NCBI RefSeq assembly: GCF_000503055.1
Contig: NZ_AYVY01000023.1
Location: 36,747 to 100,746 of the forward strand
Source: Mesorhizobium sp. LSHC420B00
GTDB taxonomy: Bacteria > Pseudomonadota > Alphaproteobacteria > Rhizobiales > Rhizobiaceae
DNA length: 64,000 bases
Direction: 5' to 3'
In this document: piece by piece, positions 43,687 to 51,221 of the stretch
Numbering within the stretch: position 1 is the first letter of the stretch
How the letters are laid out: every line of letters begins with the position of its first letter
Translations under genes and position numbers: made by a program
The notes under the pieces: model-generated
Seen by the model: the letters and a program-made list of their open reading frames with translations, nothing else
Told to the model about the DNA's origin: nothing
Databases searched by the model: none

Positions 43687-44699
43687 CGAGCAAAGCCATG
43701 ACGCGCAAAGCCAGCGCCGGCTGGCGTGTCGCCGTGCTTGGCGGCGGTGCCTGGGGCACGGCGCTGGCGCTGGCCATGCTGCGCGCCGGCCATTCGGTCC
43801 GGCTGTTCGCGCGCGACCCGGAGACCGTCGCGGCGATCGACCGTGGCGAAAATCGGCGCTATCTGCCCGGCATCGCGCTCGATCCCGGCATCGCGGCGAC
43901 AAGTGACATCAAACTGGCTCTCGCCGACGCCGACTGCGTGCTGGCGGTGGCGCCGGCGCAATCGTTGCGCGCCATGCTGACGGCCGCGTCCAGCCATGTG
44001 CCGAAAGGCGTCCCGCTGGTGCTCTGCGCCAAGGGCATCGAGCGCGACACCGGCGCGCTGCTGTCGTCCATTGCCGAGGAAATCCTGCCGGCAAATCCGG
44101 TCGCCGCTTTGTCCGGCCCAAGCTTTGCCACCGACGTCGCCAGGGGCCTGCCCACGGCCGTGGTGGTCGCCGCCCGCGACGAGGCTCTGGCCACCGACCT
44201 TGCCGCCCGTTTCTCGGCTGAAAACCTGCGTTGTTATTGGAGCGACGACCTGATCGGCGTCGAGATCGGCGGCGCGCTGAAGAACGTCTTTGCCATCGCC
44301 GCGGGTGCCGTTACCGGCGCCGGGCTCGGCGCCAGCGCCCAGGCCGCAATGGTGACGCGCGGCTTCGTCGAATTGCGCCGCATCGGTGCCGCCTTCGGCG
44401 CAAAGCCGGAGACGCTGATGGGCCTTTCCGGCCTCGGCGACCTGCTGCTCACCTGCTCGTCCGCCCAGTCGCGCAATTTCGCCTATGGGCTGGCGCTCGG
44501 GCAAGGCAAGCCGCTTGCCGGCCTGCCTCTGGCTGAAGGCGTGCCGACGGCGGCGATCGCCGCCCGCATCGCCGGCGAGCGCCGGATCGACGCGCCGATC
44601 ATCGCCGCCGTCGCCGCCATACTGGACGGCACCGTCACCATAGACCAGGCTGTGTCGGCGTTGATGACCAGGCCGCTCAAAACCGAAACCGACATGTAA
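43683..44699 (+). CDS. gpsA: Glycerol-3-phosphate dehydrogenase [NAD(P)+]
   Basis: 338 residues. NAD-binding motif GGGAWGTALA (residues 20-29), LCAKGIE, SGPSFATDVA, the catalytic Lys in GGALKNVFAIAAG, and SGLGDLLLTCSS. It reduces dihydroxyacetone phosphate to sn-glycerol-3-phosphate for phospholipid synthesis. GTG 43683 overlaps the tsaD stop (GTGA); an in-frame ATG at 43698 is the alternative. The tsaD-gpsA-YciI order is common in Rhizobiales. Confidence 0.95.
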   Translation: MTSKAMTRKASAGWRVAVLGGGAWGTALALAMLRAGHSVRLFARDPETVAAIDRGENRRYLPGIALDPGIAATSDIKLALADADCVLAVAPAQSLRAMLTAASSHVPKGVPLVLCAKGIERDTGALLSSIAEEILPANPVAALSGPSFATDVARGLPTAVVVAARDEALATDLAARFSAENLRCYWSDDLIGVEIGGALKNVFAIAAGAVTGAGLGASAQAAMVTRGFVELRRIGAAFGAKPETLMGLSGLGDLLLTCSSAQSRNFAYGLALGQGKPLAGLPLAEGVPTAAIAARIAGERRIDAPIIAAVAAILDGTVTIDQAVSALMTRPLKTETDM

Positions 44700-44725
44700 T
44701 CCCGAACGATTGCGGAGATGGAAAG

Positions 44726-45022
44726 ATGCTGTTTGCGTTGATTTGCAAGGACAAGCCAGGAAGCCTGCAGGTGCGGCTCGATACGCGGCCTAAGCACCTT
44801 GCCTTCCTGGAAGGGCTGAACGGTGACAAGAAATTGGCCTTCGCCGGCCCGTTCCTCGACGCAGACGGCAAGCCGAACGGCACTCTCGCCGTTGTCGAGG
44901 CGCCCGATCTGGCTGCGGCAAAAGCCCTGTCGGCGGCCGATCCCTATACCAAGGCAGGGCTGTTCGAAAGCGTCGAAATCCGGCAGTGGAACTGGAGCTT
45001 CAACAAACCGGCGGGTATCTAA
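44726..45022 (+). CDS. YciI-family protein
   Basis: 98 residues, ferredoxin-like alpha/beta fold of the YCII family. Landmarks are MLFALICKDKPGSLQVRLDTRPKHLAFL, AGPFLDADGKPNG and DPYTKAGLFESVEIRQW. The conserved His-Asp pair (H in RPKHLAFL, D in AADPYTKAGLF) is proposed to be catalytic in the family, but the reaction is unknown. GGAG lies 11 bases ahead of the ATG. Third gene of the tsaD-gpsA unit, followed immediately by repeat copy B. Confidence 0.9.
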   Translation: MLFALICKDKPGSLQVRLDTRPKHLAFLEGLNGDKKLAFAGPFLDADGKPNGTLAVVEAPDLAAAKALSAADPYTKAGLFESVEIRQWNWSFNKPAGI

Positions 45023-45123
45023 ATGCATGTCGCGCAAAAGTGTGCAGCGGTTTTGTGATAACGACATGCATAAAACAAGAACCTGAAGCGCGTCGCATGA
45101 CGCCGGTCGAACGCGACGCGCTT
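45023..45123. repeat. Dispersed rhizobial palindromic element, copy B
   Basis: Opposite orientation to copy A. Outer stem ATGCATGTCG / CGACATGCAT (45023-45032, 45062-45071), inner stem CAAAA / TTTTG, core GTGTGCAGCGG. It is followed by a second stem AAGCGCGTCGC / GCGACGCGCTT (45086-45096, 45113-45123), equivalent to the AAAGCGCG palindrome of copy A but opened by a 16-base loop. It begins at the YciI stop codon and ends 34 bases before the EVE gene. May terminate or attenuate transcription. Confidence 0.75.
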
Positions 45124-45157
45124 TTAGTCGCGACGGCACCTGAGGAGGAGCAAGACA

Positions 45158-45583
45158 ATGAACTACTGGCTGTTCAAATCCGAACCCTCGGTCTTCTCCT
45201 TCGAGGACCTCAAGGCCAAGGGCAAGGCCGGCACGCAATGGGACGGCGTGCGCAATTATGCGGCGCGCAACAACATGAAGGCGATGCAGATCGGCGATGT
45301 CGGCTTTTTCTACCATTCCAATGATGGGCTCGACATAGTCGGCATCGCCGAAATCTGCGCTCTGGCCCATCAGGACAGCACGACCGACGATCCCCGCTGG
45401 GAGTGCGTCGATATCCGCGCCTTCAAGGACATGCCGAAGCCGGTGACGCTGGAACAGGCCAAGGCCAATCCAAAGCTGGCCGACATGGCGCTGGTGCGGC
45501 TCGGGCGGCTGTCCGTGCAGCCGGTGACGCCTGCCGAATGGCAGGAGGTCTGCCGCATGAGCGGACTGACGCCGGCGCCATGA
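45158..45583 (+). CDS. EVE-domain (UPF0310 / THYN1-like) protein
   Basis: 141 residues, one EVE domain of the PUA-like superfamily: MNYWLFKSEPSVFSFEDL, TQWDGVRNYAARNNMKAMQIGD, GFFYHSN and DIRAFKDMPKPVTLEQAK. EVE domains bind modified bases in DNA or RNA (known for family members); the ligand of this protein is unknown. GAGGAGGAG precedes the ATG. Its stop overlaps the methyltransferase start (ATGA), which suggests that the two proteins are made together. Confidence 0.92.
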   Translation: MNYWLFKSEPSVFSFEDLKAKGKAGTQWDGVRNYAARNNMKAMQIGDVGFFYHSNDGLDIVGIAEICALAHQDSTTDDPRWECVDIRAFKDMPKPVTLEQAKANPKLADMALVRLGRLSVQPVTPAEWQEVCRMSGLTPAP

Positions 45584-46236
45584 CGGCGCTGACGCCGGAC
45601 AGCGCCAAGAAATTCATCCTCGACAACACGGCGCTGATGGCGCCGCCGCATGTGCCGGAGATACGCCTGCAGCTGGCCGACGAGGCGCATGAATTGTGGC
45701 AGCGGACCGAGGATGAGCTGACCGAAATCGGCCTGCCGCCGCCCTTCTGGGCCTTCGCCTGGGCCGGCGGCCAAGGCCTTGCCCGCTACATCCTCGACAA
45801 TCCGGCGGCGGTGCGCGGCAGGCGCGTGCTCGACTTCGCCTCCGGCTCCGGCCTCGTCGCCATTGCAGCAGTGAAGGCCGGATCTGCCGAGGTGATCGCC
45901 GCCGACATCGACCCGTTCTGCGCGACCGCGGTCCGCCTCAATGCCGAGGCCAATGGCGTCGAGATAGAATTCCTCGCCGGCGACTGCATCGGCACCGATG
46001 CGGGCTGGGATCTGGTGCTGGCCGGCGACGTCTTCTACGACAAAGCTTTCGCCGACAGGCTGATGCCGTGGTTCGCAGCGTTGAAGGCGCGCGGCGCCGA
46101 CATCCTCGTCGGCGATCCCGGCCGCTCCTATTTGCCGAAGACCGGGCTGGAACCGCTTGCCGTCTACGAAGTGGCGGTGACCCGCGCGCTGGAGGACGCC
46201 GAGGTCAAGCGCACCACCGTCTGGTGCCTTGCTTGA
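45580..46236 (+). CDS. Class I SAM methyltransferase, METTL20/EtfB-lysine-methyltransferase-like
   Basis: 218 residues. SAM-binding motif VLDFASGSGLVAIAA, acidic residue in ADIDPF, and the GDVFYD motif that fits the D-x-x-Y/F signature of METTL20-type lysine methyltransferases. The N-terminus with PPPFWAFAWAGGQGLARYILDNP is also typical. Bacterial members methylate the electron transfer flavoprotein beta subunit (known for some alphaproteobacteria); the assignment here is by motif. Translationally coupled to the EVE gene. Confidence 0.85.
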   Translation: MTALTPDSAKKFILDNTALMAPPHVPEIRLQLADEAHELWQRTEDELTEIGLPPPFWAFAWAGGQGLARYILDNPAAVRGRRVLDFASGSGLVAIAAVKAGSAEVIAADIDPFCATAVRLNAEANGVEIEFLAGDCIGTDAGWDLVLAGDVFYDKAFADRLMPWFAALKARGADILVGDPGRSYLPKTGLEPLAVYEVAVTRALEDAEVKRTTVWCLA

Positions 46237-46284
46237 CGGCATCGCCGAACAGGCGTTCCATCGCGCAATCGACCGGAGGGAATC

Positions 46285-46704
46285 ATGGATTTTTCAGCAA
46301 TCAATTGGCTGGCGGTAATCGTCGCCGCCGTGGTGGCGTGGCTGTTCGGCGCGGCCTGGTATATGGGCCTGAGCAAGCCGTGGCTGAAGGCCGCCAAGCT
46401 TGATCCGGCGACGATGAGCAAGTCGATGCTGCCCTTCGTCGTCTCCTTCGTCGCGGAGCTTGTCATGGCGCTGGTCATGTCGCTGATCATCGGCGCAGTG
46501 ACCGGCGGCGAACCGAGCCTGCTTGCCGGGGTGATCTTCGGCTTCGTTCTCTGGCTGGGGTTCGTCGCCACGACGCTTTCGGTCAACCATCGCTACGAAG
46601 GTTTCGGCTGGGATCTGACGCTCATCGATGTCGGCCATTGGCTCGGCGTGATGCTTCTCATCGGCGCGGTGATCGGCTGGTTCGGCGCGGCGGCGACAGG
46701 CTGA
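46285..46704 (+). CDS. DUF1761 membrane protein
   Basis: 139 residues with four hydrophobic segments: INWLAVIVAAVVAWLFGAAWY, SFVAELVMALVMSLIIGAV, LAGVIFGFVLWLGFVATTLSV and VMLLIGAVIGWF. The layout and the WYMGLSKPWLKA segment fit DUF1761. Function unknown. Strong GGAGGG ahead of the ATG. Converges on the LysR gene; the last codons lie in a 21-base direct duplication (46689-46732). Confidence 0.85.
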   Translation: MDFSAINWLAVIVAAVVAWLFGAAWYMGLSKPWLKAAKLDPATMSKSMLPFVVSFVAELVMALVMSLIIGAVTGGEPSLLAGVIFGFVLWLGFVATTLSVNHRYEGFGWDLTLIDVGHWLGVMLLIGAVIGWFGAAATG

Positions 46705-46732
46705 CCTTTTAGGCGGCGACAGGCTGACCTTT
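46689..46732. repeat. Tandem duplication between two convergent genes
   Basis: GGCGGCGACAGGCTGACCTTT occurs at 46689-46709 and 46712-46732 (identical over 21 bases, 23-base period). Copy 1 contains the last codons and stop of the DUF1761 gene; copy 2 ends over the LysR stop codon. A recent slippage duplication is the simplest explanation; neither reading frame is disrupted. Confidence 0.8.
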
Positions 46733-47651
46733 AGGTTGGGGTCTTGGCGACTTCCTCGAGAAGCCAATCGCGAAAGGCGACGATGCGCGGATCGTTCGCC
46801 GCACTTTCGGGATAGACCAGGAAATAGGCGAATTCGGGCGCGACCTTGATGCCGAGTTCAAAGGGCCGGATCAGCCGGCCTTCCGAAAGGTCGTTTGCCA
46901 CCATGGCGAAATCGGCGAGCGCAACCGCGTTGCCGTCGAGCGCGGCCTGCACGGCATCCGTCGAATTGCCGAACACGATGGTCCGGCTGTCGTCGAAATC
47001 GTCGACGCCCGCCGCCGCCATCCACATGCTCCAGTTCGGCCAGGTGACGCCCTGGCGCGACCACTCGATATGCGCCAGCGTATGATGGAACAGGTCGCGT
47101 GGCTCCTTGAGCGGCGGCCCTGACCGCAGCAAGGCCGGACTGCAGACGGGAATGATGACGTTTTCGAACAGCCGGTGCGAGCGAAGCCCCGGATATTTGC
47201 CGGCGCCGAAACGGATGCCGACATCGACATCGTCGCGGTCGAAATCGCGCACCTCATAGCTGATATCGAAGCGCAGCTCGATTGCCGGATGCTGTTTGCG
47301 AAAATCGTCGACGCGCCGCATCAGCCACTTCGTCGCGAATTGCGCATCGAGGGTGACCTTCAGCAGCGCCGATCCGCGCGCCGTCTTCTGCGCCCGTGAG
47401 ACCGCGCGGCCAAGCAGGTCGAGCGCGTCGGTCGAGGCCTCGAACAGCACCGCACCCGCCTCGGTGAGCCGGATTGTGCGGCTGGTGCGTGTGAACAGCA
47501 TGATGCCGAGCTGATCCTCGATTTCCTTGATCTGGTGGCTGACCGCTGCCGGCGTCAGGCCGAGCTCGTCGGCGGCGCGGGTGAAATTGAGGTGCCGGGC
47601 CGCCGCCTCCAGCGTCCGCAGCGCACGGGTTCCAGGCAGCAGGCGCGCCAT
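46731..47651 (-). CDS. LysR-family transcriptional regulator (GcvA-like)
   Basis: 306 residues from ATG 47651 (MARLLPGTRALRTLEAAARH), the usual GcvA-type start; extension upstream to a TTG is possible but not protein-like. HTH at ~8-65 (FTRAADELGLTPAAVSHQIKEIEDQLG), then the periplasmic-binding-like effector domain with DVGIRFGAGKYPGLRSHRLF. GcvA-like regulators control many unrelated genes; no divergent metabolic gene is adjacent, the upstream neighbour being the small DUF1127 gene. Confidence 0.9.
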   Translation of the reverse strand: MARLLPGTRALRTLEAAARHLNFTRAADELGLTPAAVSHQIKEIEDQLGIMLFTRTSRTIRLTEAGAVLFEASTDALDLLGRAVSRAQKTARGSALLKVTLDAQFATKWLMRRVDDFRKQHPAIELRFDISYEVRDFDRDDVDVGIRFGAGKYPGLRSHRLFENVIIPVCSPALLRSGPPLKEPRDLFHHTLAHIEWSRQGVTWPNWSMWMAAAGVDDFDDSRTIVFGNSTDAVQAALDGNAVALADFAMVANDLSEGRLIRPFELGIKVAPEFAYFLVYPESAANDPRIVAFRDWLLEEVAKTPT

Positions 47652-47813
47652 CAGGGCCAGACGAGGAGGGTTCGGTCGAGCATTCCAATCCTCAAACAAA
47701 ACTTGAAGATGCAGAAAAAACTACTCGTTTCCCGTTTGAATTTCAATCCGCCATGATCTGAGCATCGAAGAAACATCAAACCGGATTTGATGTCCGGAGA
47801 AGCGGATTGCACC

Positions 47814-48059
47814 ATGTCTGACATCGCCCTGCGCTCGGTAACCCTCCGCCCGGCCTGGCTGCGCGCCGTGCTCGACTGGCTTCGGCACGCGAGAATCGCG
47901 GCCAATCTTCCCTACGAGAATGTCGAGGATCTCTCCGATCGCCAGCTGCGCGACATCGGTAGCGAACGCAAGGACATCGCACGCGCCATGGACCGCGAAC
48001 TCGGCCGGCTCGGCCTTCTCGACATAGGGTGGCAAAGGAGTAGGGGAGTAGGGGAGTAG
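47814..48059 (+). CDS. DUF1127-domain small protein
   Basis: About 81 residues. The C-terminal DUF1127 helix pair is seen in ARIAANLPYENVEDLSDRQLRDIGSERKDIARAM. ATG 47814 is taken as the start; ATG 47790 is a possible earlier one. Short DUF1127 proteins in Rhizobiales affect RNA binding, phosphate or C/N metabolism (reported for some members). The stop TAG lies inside an octamer repeat tract, so repeat number affects the last residues (RSRGVGE here). Confidence 0.8.
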   Translation: MSDIALRSVTLRPAWLRAVLDWLRHARIAANLPYENVEDLSDRQLRDIGSERKDIARAMDRELGRLGLLDIGWQRSRGVGE

Positions 48060-48155
48060 GGGAGTAGGGGAGTAGGGGAGCTAAGCGGCGCGCCCGCCCC
48101 TGTCTCTACTTTTACTGCCCTATTCCCCTACTCCCTTATTCCCCTATTCCCTTAC
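48043..48155. repeat. GGGGAGTA octamer tract with inverted C-rich partner
   Basis: Five GGGG runs at 48043, 48051, 48059, 48067 and 48075, each separated by AGTA, form a perfect G-quadruplex-type pattern. Downstream, 48123-48151 is C-rich (TTCCCCTACTCCC, then TTATTCCCCTATTCCC) and is complementary to the G tract over long stretches, so a hairpin is also possible. The tract spans the stop codon of the DUF1127 gene and ends at the stop of the convergent transpeptidase gene. Confidence 0.85.
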
Positions 48156-48748
48156 CTTACCACCCTCACCACCGTCCGCTCCGACAGCAGCGGCAGCAGC
48201 CGTGCCATGGTGCGGGCTGTTACCGCGACGCAGCCTTGCGTCGGCGTGAAGCCGGGGCGCGCCAGGTGGAAGAAGATGGCGCTGCCGCGCCCGCGCCGGC
48301 GCGGCACAATGTTCCAGTCCAGCACCAGGCAGGCATCGTAGAGATCGTCGGCCCGCTGCATCCGCTCATGGCTGGCGCCATAGGGGATTTTGACCGGGCG
48401 GTTGTAGTTGCGGTCCCCAGGCACTTCGCACCAGCCGAGGTCGCGGCCGATCGGCGTCATCGCCAGCCGCGTCCGGCGGCCGCTGGAAAAACGGTCGCCG
48501 CGAAAATATCCCGACAATATCCGCATCGAGGCGAGCGGCGTGGCGCCATCGCCCTCGCGCTTGCCGGCCGAGATGCCGCCATGCCCCAGCGCACATGGAA
48601 ACACGAGTTTGCCGGCCTGTAGAAAGCCCTGGCTGGCATGGCCGGGCCGCGCGCGCACGGTGAGCACGGTAAGCCCTTTCGGCAAAATTGCGCCGACTGC
48701 ATTGCGATCGTGTTTTTTCTTGTATGATCGTGCCACGGAACAAATCAC
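48152..48748 (-). CDS. L,D-transpeptidase (YkuD) family protein
   Basis: 198 residues from GTG 48748. Catalytic Cys173 lies in PTQGCVAVT with His161 (FFHLARPG) ahead of it, matching the YkuD catalytic motif. Upstream features are PCALGHGGISAGKREGDGATPLASM, also typical. Such enzymes make 3-3 cross-links in peptidoglycan or attach proteins to it, in the periplasm. No signal peptide is evident with this start, and no Shine-Dalgarno precedes the GTG, so the start is uncertain. Confidence 0.82.
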   Translation of the reverse strand: MICSVARSYKKKHDRNAVGAILPKGLTVLTVRARPGHASQGFLQAGKLVFPCALGHGGISAGKREGDGATPLASMRILSGYFRGDRFSSGRRTRLAMTPIGRDLGWCEVPGDRNYNRPVKIPYGASHERMQRADDLYDACLVLDWNIVPRRRGRGSAIFFHLARPGFTPTQGCVAVTARTMARLLPLLSERTVVRVVR

Positions 48749-48832
48749 TGTGAACGGCTGTTGTGCCGGTCAGCTTCCGCATAAACAGGCAGCGGTCAAC
48801 TGAAATCTCTTTTCAAAACAACGGATTGATCC

Positions 48833-49516
48833 ATGACTTCACGCACCATTCTGATCGTCGACGACGATGACGACCTGCGCGGCACCCTTGTCGAGCAATT
48901 GTCGCTTTATGAGGAATTCGATGTCCTGCAGGAAGCGACCGCCGCCAAAGGCGTCGCCGCGGCGCGCGGCGGGCTTATCGACCTGCTCATCATGGATGTC
49001 GGCCTGCCCGACATGGATGGCCGCGAGGCGGTGAAGATATTGCGCAAGGGCGGCTACAAGGCGCCGATCATCATGCTGACCGGCCACGACACCGATTCCG
49101 ACACGATCCTTGGTCTCGAGGCCGGCGCCAACGACTATGTGACCAAGCCGTTCCGCTTTGCCGTGCTGCTGGCCCGCATTCGCGCCCAGCTGCGCCAGCA
49201 CGAGCAGAGCGAGGACGCCACTTTCTCGGTCGGCCCCTACACGTTCAAGCCCAGCCAGAAGCTTCTGATCGACCCGCGCGGCGCCAAGGTGCGGCTGACC
49301 GAAAAGGAAGCCTCGATCATCAAATATCTCTACCGCGCCGACCAGAAGGTGGTGACCCGCGACGTGCTGCTGGAGGAAGTATGGGGCTACAATTCCGGCG
49401 TCACCACGCATACGCTCGAAACCCACGTCTACCGGCTGCGCCAGAAGATCGAGCGCGATCCTTCCAACGCGGAAATTCTCGTGACAGAAAGCGGCGGCTA
49501 CAAGCTGGTTCCTTAA
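48833..49516 (+). CDS. OmpR-family response regulator, CenR-like
   Basis: 227 residues. Receiver domain 1-120 with acidic pocket D10-D14, phospho-acceptor Asp55 (LLIMDVGLP), Thr83 and Lys105 (VTKPF); winged-helix Trans_reg_C 130-225 with LTEKEASIIKYLYRA and the recognition helix HTLETHVYRLRQKIE. Strongly resembles the essential alphaproteobacterial regulator CenR, which controls cell-envelope genes (known in Caulobacter and Brucella). No histidine kinase gene is adjacent, as is also usual for CenR. Confidence 0.92.
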   Translation: MTSRTILIVDDDDDLRGTLVEQLSLYEEFDVLQEATAAKGVAAARGGLIDLLIMDVGLPDMDGREAVKILRKGGYKAPIIMLTGHDTDSDTILGLEAGANDYVTKPFRFAVLLARIRAQLRQHEQSEDATFSVGPYTFKPSQKLLIDPRGAKVRLTEKEASIIKYLYRADQKVVTRDVLLEEVWGYNSGVTTHTLETHVYRLRQKIERDPSNAEILVTESGGYKLVP

Positions 49517-49534
49517 ACATTTCATTATTCAAAT

Positions 49535-49558
49535 AAGCGATCCGGGCGGGGCGCTTTT
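49535..49558 (+). terminator. Possible terminator after the CenR-like gene
   Basis: Stem AAGCG / CGCTT, extended by a TCC/GGG pair past a one-base mismatch, is followed by TTTT (49555-49558). It lies 19 bases after the stop. Weak but well placed. Confidence 0.4.
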
Positions 49559-49711
49559 CGGGTACGGTCCTGAGCTGGAGGTGGGTCTGGATCGAACTCG
49601 CGGAGGCATCGGGTCCAAGGAGCGGAACCGATTTTTGAAACGCCTTGCGCGTCCGGGGGACGCGCGGCGCTCTAGGGAGGAGTGGGACTGACGGTTCGGG
49701 GACATAGCTAG

Positions 49712-50167
49712 ATGGCGCTGGATGACGACATCCGCATCCTGTCCACCGTGAGGCTCTTCGAGGGCTTTACGCAGGAACAGCTGCGTCTGCTCGCCTTCGG
49801 CGCCGAAACCACCATGCTGAAAGCCGACCACAAGCTTTATCGCGAGGACGACGAAGCTGATTCGGCCTACATCGTGGTCAGCGGCCGCATCGTGCTCTAT
49901 CGCGAGCACGACGGGGAGCGCATCCCGATCGGCACCGCCGGTCCCGGCACCATACTCAGCGAACTGGCGCTGATCGCCGACACCAACCGGCTCACCAGCG
50001 CCTCCGCCGAAATCGATTCGGAAGTGCTGCGGCTCAGCCGCAAGATGTTCCGCCGCATCCTCGAGGAATACCCGGAGCTGGCGGTTCACTTGCACCAGCG
50101 CATATTGGAGGATTTCCAGGCGATGATCCGCCGGATCGAGGAACTTGGGCCGCGTTTTGCCGGCTAA
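49712..50167 (+). CDS. Stand-alone cyclic-nucleotide-binding-domain protein
   Basis: 151 residues forming one Crp-type cNMP-binding beta-roll (LFEGFTQEQLRLLAFGAETTMLKADHKLYREDDEADSAYIVVSGRIVLY) plus the C-helix (EEYPELAVHLHQRILEDFQAMIRRIEEL). No HTH follows, so it is not a DNA-binding Crp. The usual phosphate-binding Glu/Arg pair is incomplete (GPGTILSELALIADTNRLTSASA has E but no canonical RxA), so cNMP binding is uncertain. A perfect 8-bp hairpin (49647-49665) lies in its 195-base leader. Confidence 0.85.
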   Translation: MALDDDIRILSTVRLFEGFTQEQLRLLAFGAETTMLKADHKLYREDDEADSAYIVVSGRIVLYREHDGERIPIGTAGPGTILSELALIADTNRLTSASAEIDSEVLRLSRKMFRRILEEYPELAVHLHQRILEDFQAMIRRIEELGPRFAG

Positions 50168-50210
50168 TGTAGCGCCTCTGGTTTAACCAGATTTCGGAAT
50201 TTGCGAGTTC

Positions 50211-51104
50211 TCAAGGCCGGTGCGTTGCGGAAACAAGCTCGGCCTTGCGCCGCGCCGTCTCCAGTCCGAGCGCAATGAAGCGGCGCGCATGTTTGGCCAG
50301 CTCCATATTGTCGGTCCACAGATTGCGCCAGATCGCGGTTTTCCGCGACAGGTTCTCGTCGACGATTTCCGACGAGAAGGATTCGAAGCTGAGGTCGTCG
50401 CTGTAGCCGATAGCGGTCAGCGCATCGAATATCCCGGCGAAATCGATATTGCCGGTGCCGAGGAAGCCGCGATGGCTCTCGCCGATATGGACATAGCCGA
50501 TTTTCTTTGCGGCGTTGCGGATGGCCAATCCGACATCGGCCTCCTCGATGTTCATGTGGAACGTGTCGAGATGCAGGAAGATGTTGTCGGAGCCGCTGTC
50601 CTCGAGAAAGGCCATGCCTTGCGCGGCGGTGTTGAGCAGGTTGCTTTCGAAGCGGTTGACGATCTCGAGGTTGAGGGTGACGCCGGCTGACTTTGCCGTC
50701 TCCGCCACCTCGGCAAGCGTGCCGGCGCTGCGGTTCCACTGGTCGCGCGTCGGCGCCTCGCTCTGCAAACCGTGGCTGGTGCTGAGGATGCCGGCAACCT
50801 TCTGGCCGCCGAGATCGCGAGTCAGCGCGATCGTACGTTTCAGGATTTCGACGCCGTGCGCCGCAATCGTTTTGTCGGCGCTCGAAATATCGCCGTCGGC
50901 CGGCAGTCCGATGCTGATCGCGACGCCGAGGCCGAGATCCGCTATCCGCTTGGCCAAGCCGTCAATGTCGACATTGGCGGGGTCGAGATAGGAGAATTCG
51001 ATCAGGTCGAAGCCGGCTTCGCTGGTGTTGGCCAGCGTCCGCTCGAGATCGCTCTGCGTCGAGCTCGCCGACCAGACGAATGAGTGGATTCCGATGCGCG
51101 ACAT
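50211..51104 (-). CDS. Sugar phosphate isomerase/epimerase, D-tagatose/D-psicose 3-epimerase-like
   Basis: 297-residue AP-endonuclease-2-type TIM barrel. MSRIGIHSFVWSASSTQSDLERTL and GFDLIEFSYLDPANVD are typical of ketose 3-epimerases. Metal ligands are likely Glu in LNLEIVNRFE, Asp/His in LHLDTFHMNIEE, His in YVHIGESHRG and Glu in LSFESFS. GGAGACAATC precedes ATG 51104. It follows the terminator of the sugar ABC operon on the same strand, so it may use its own promoter or be reached by read-through. Probably interconverts the imported sugar. Confidence 0.88.
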   Translation of the reverse strand: MSRIGIHSFVWSASSTQSDLERTLANTSEAGFDLIEFSYLDPANVDIDGLAKRIADLGLGVAISIGLPADGDISSADKTIAAHGVEILKRTIALTRDLGGQKVAGILSTSHGLQSEAPTRDQWNRSAGTLAEVAETAKSAGVTLNLEIVNRFESNLLNTAAQGMAFLEDSGSDNIFLHLDTFHMNIEEADVGLAIRNAAKKIGYVHIGESHRGFLGTGNIDFAGIFDALTAIGYSDDLSFESFSSEIVDENLSRKTAIWRNLWTDNMELAKHARRFIALGLETARRKAELVSATHRP

Positions 51105-51175
51105 GATTGTCTCCGGTTATTCCAGCAGTAGCGGACCCAAGTCCAAATCGGTGTTTGGCAATCCGTTGCTCAGAC

Positions 51176-51208
51176 AAAAAAGGTGCGGCCGGTCATCCCG
51201 GCCGCACC
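51176..51208 (-). terminator. Strong rho-independent terminator of the sugar ABC operon
   Basis: An 11-bp perfect stem (GGTGCGGCCGG / CCGGCCGCACC, 51182-51192 and 51198-51208) with a five-base loop is followed on the minus strand by TTTTTT. It starts 14 bases after the stop of the binding-protein gene (51222). One of the clearest terminators in the window. Confidence 0.9.
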
Positions 51209-51221
51209 AGGCTTGGGAGGT

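Noticed and set aside
48035..48155. CRISPR-like array at the octamer repeats
   Set aside because: The units are only 8 bases long with no unique spacers; it is a simple tandem repeat.
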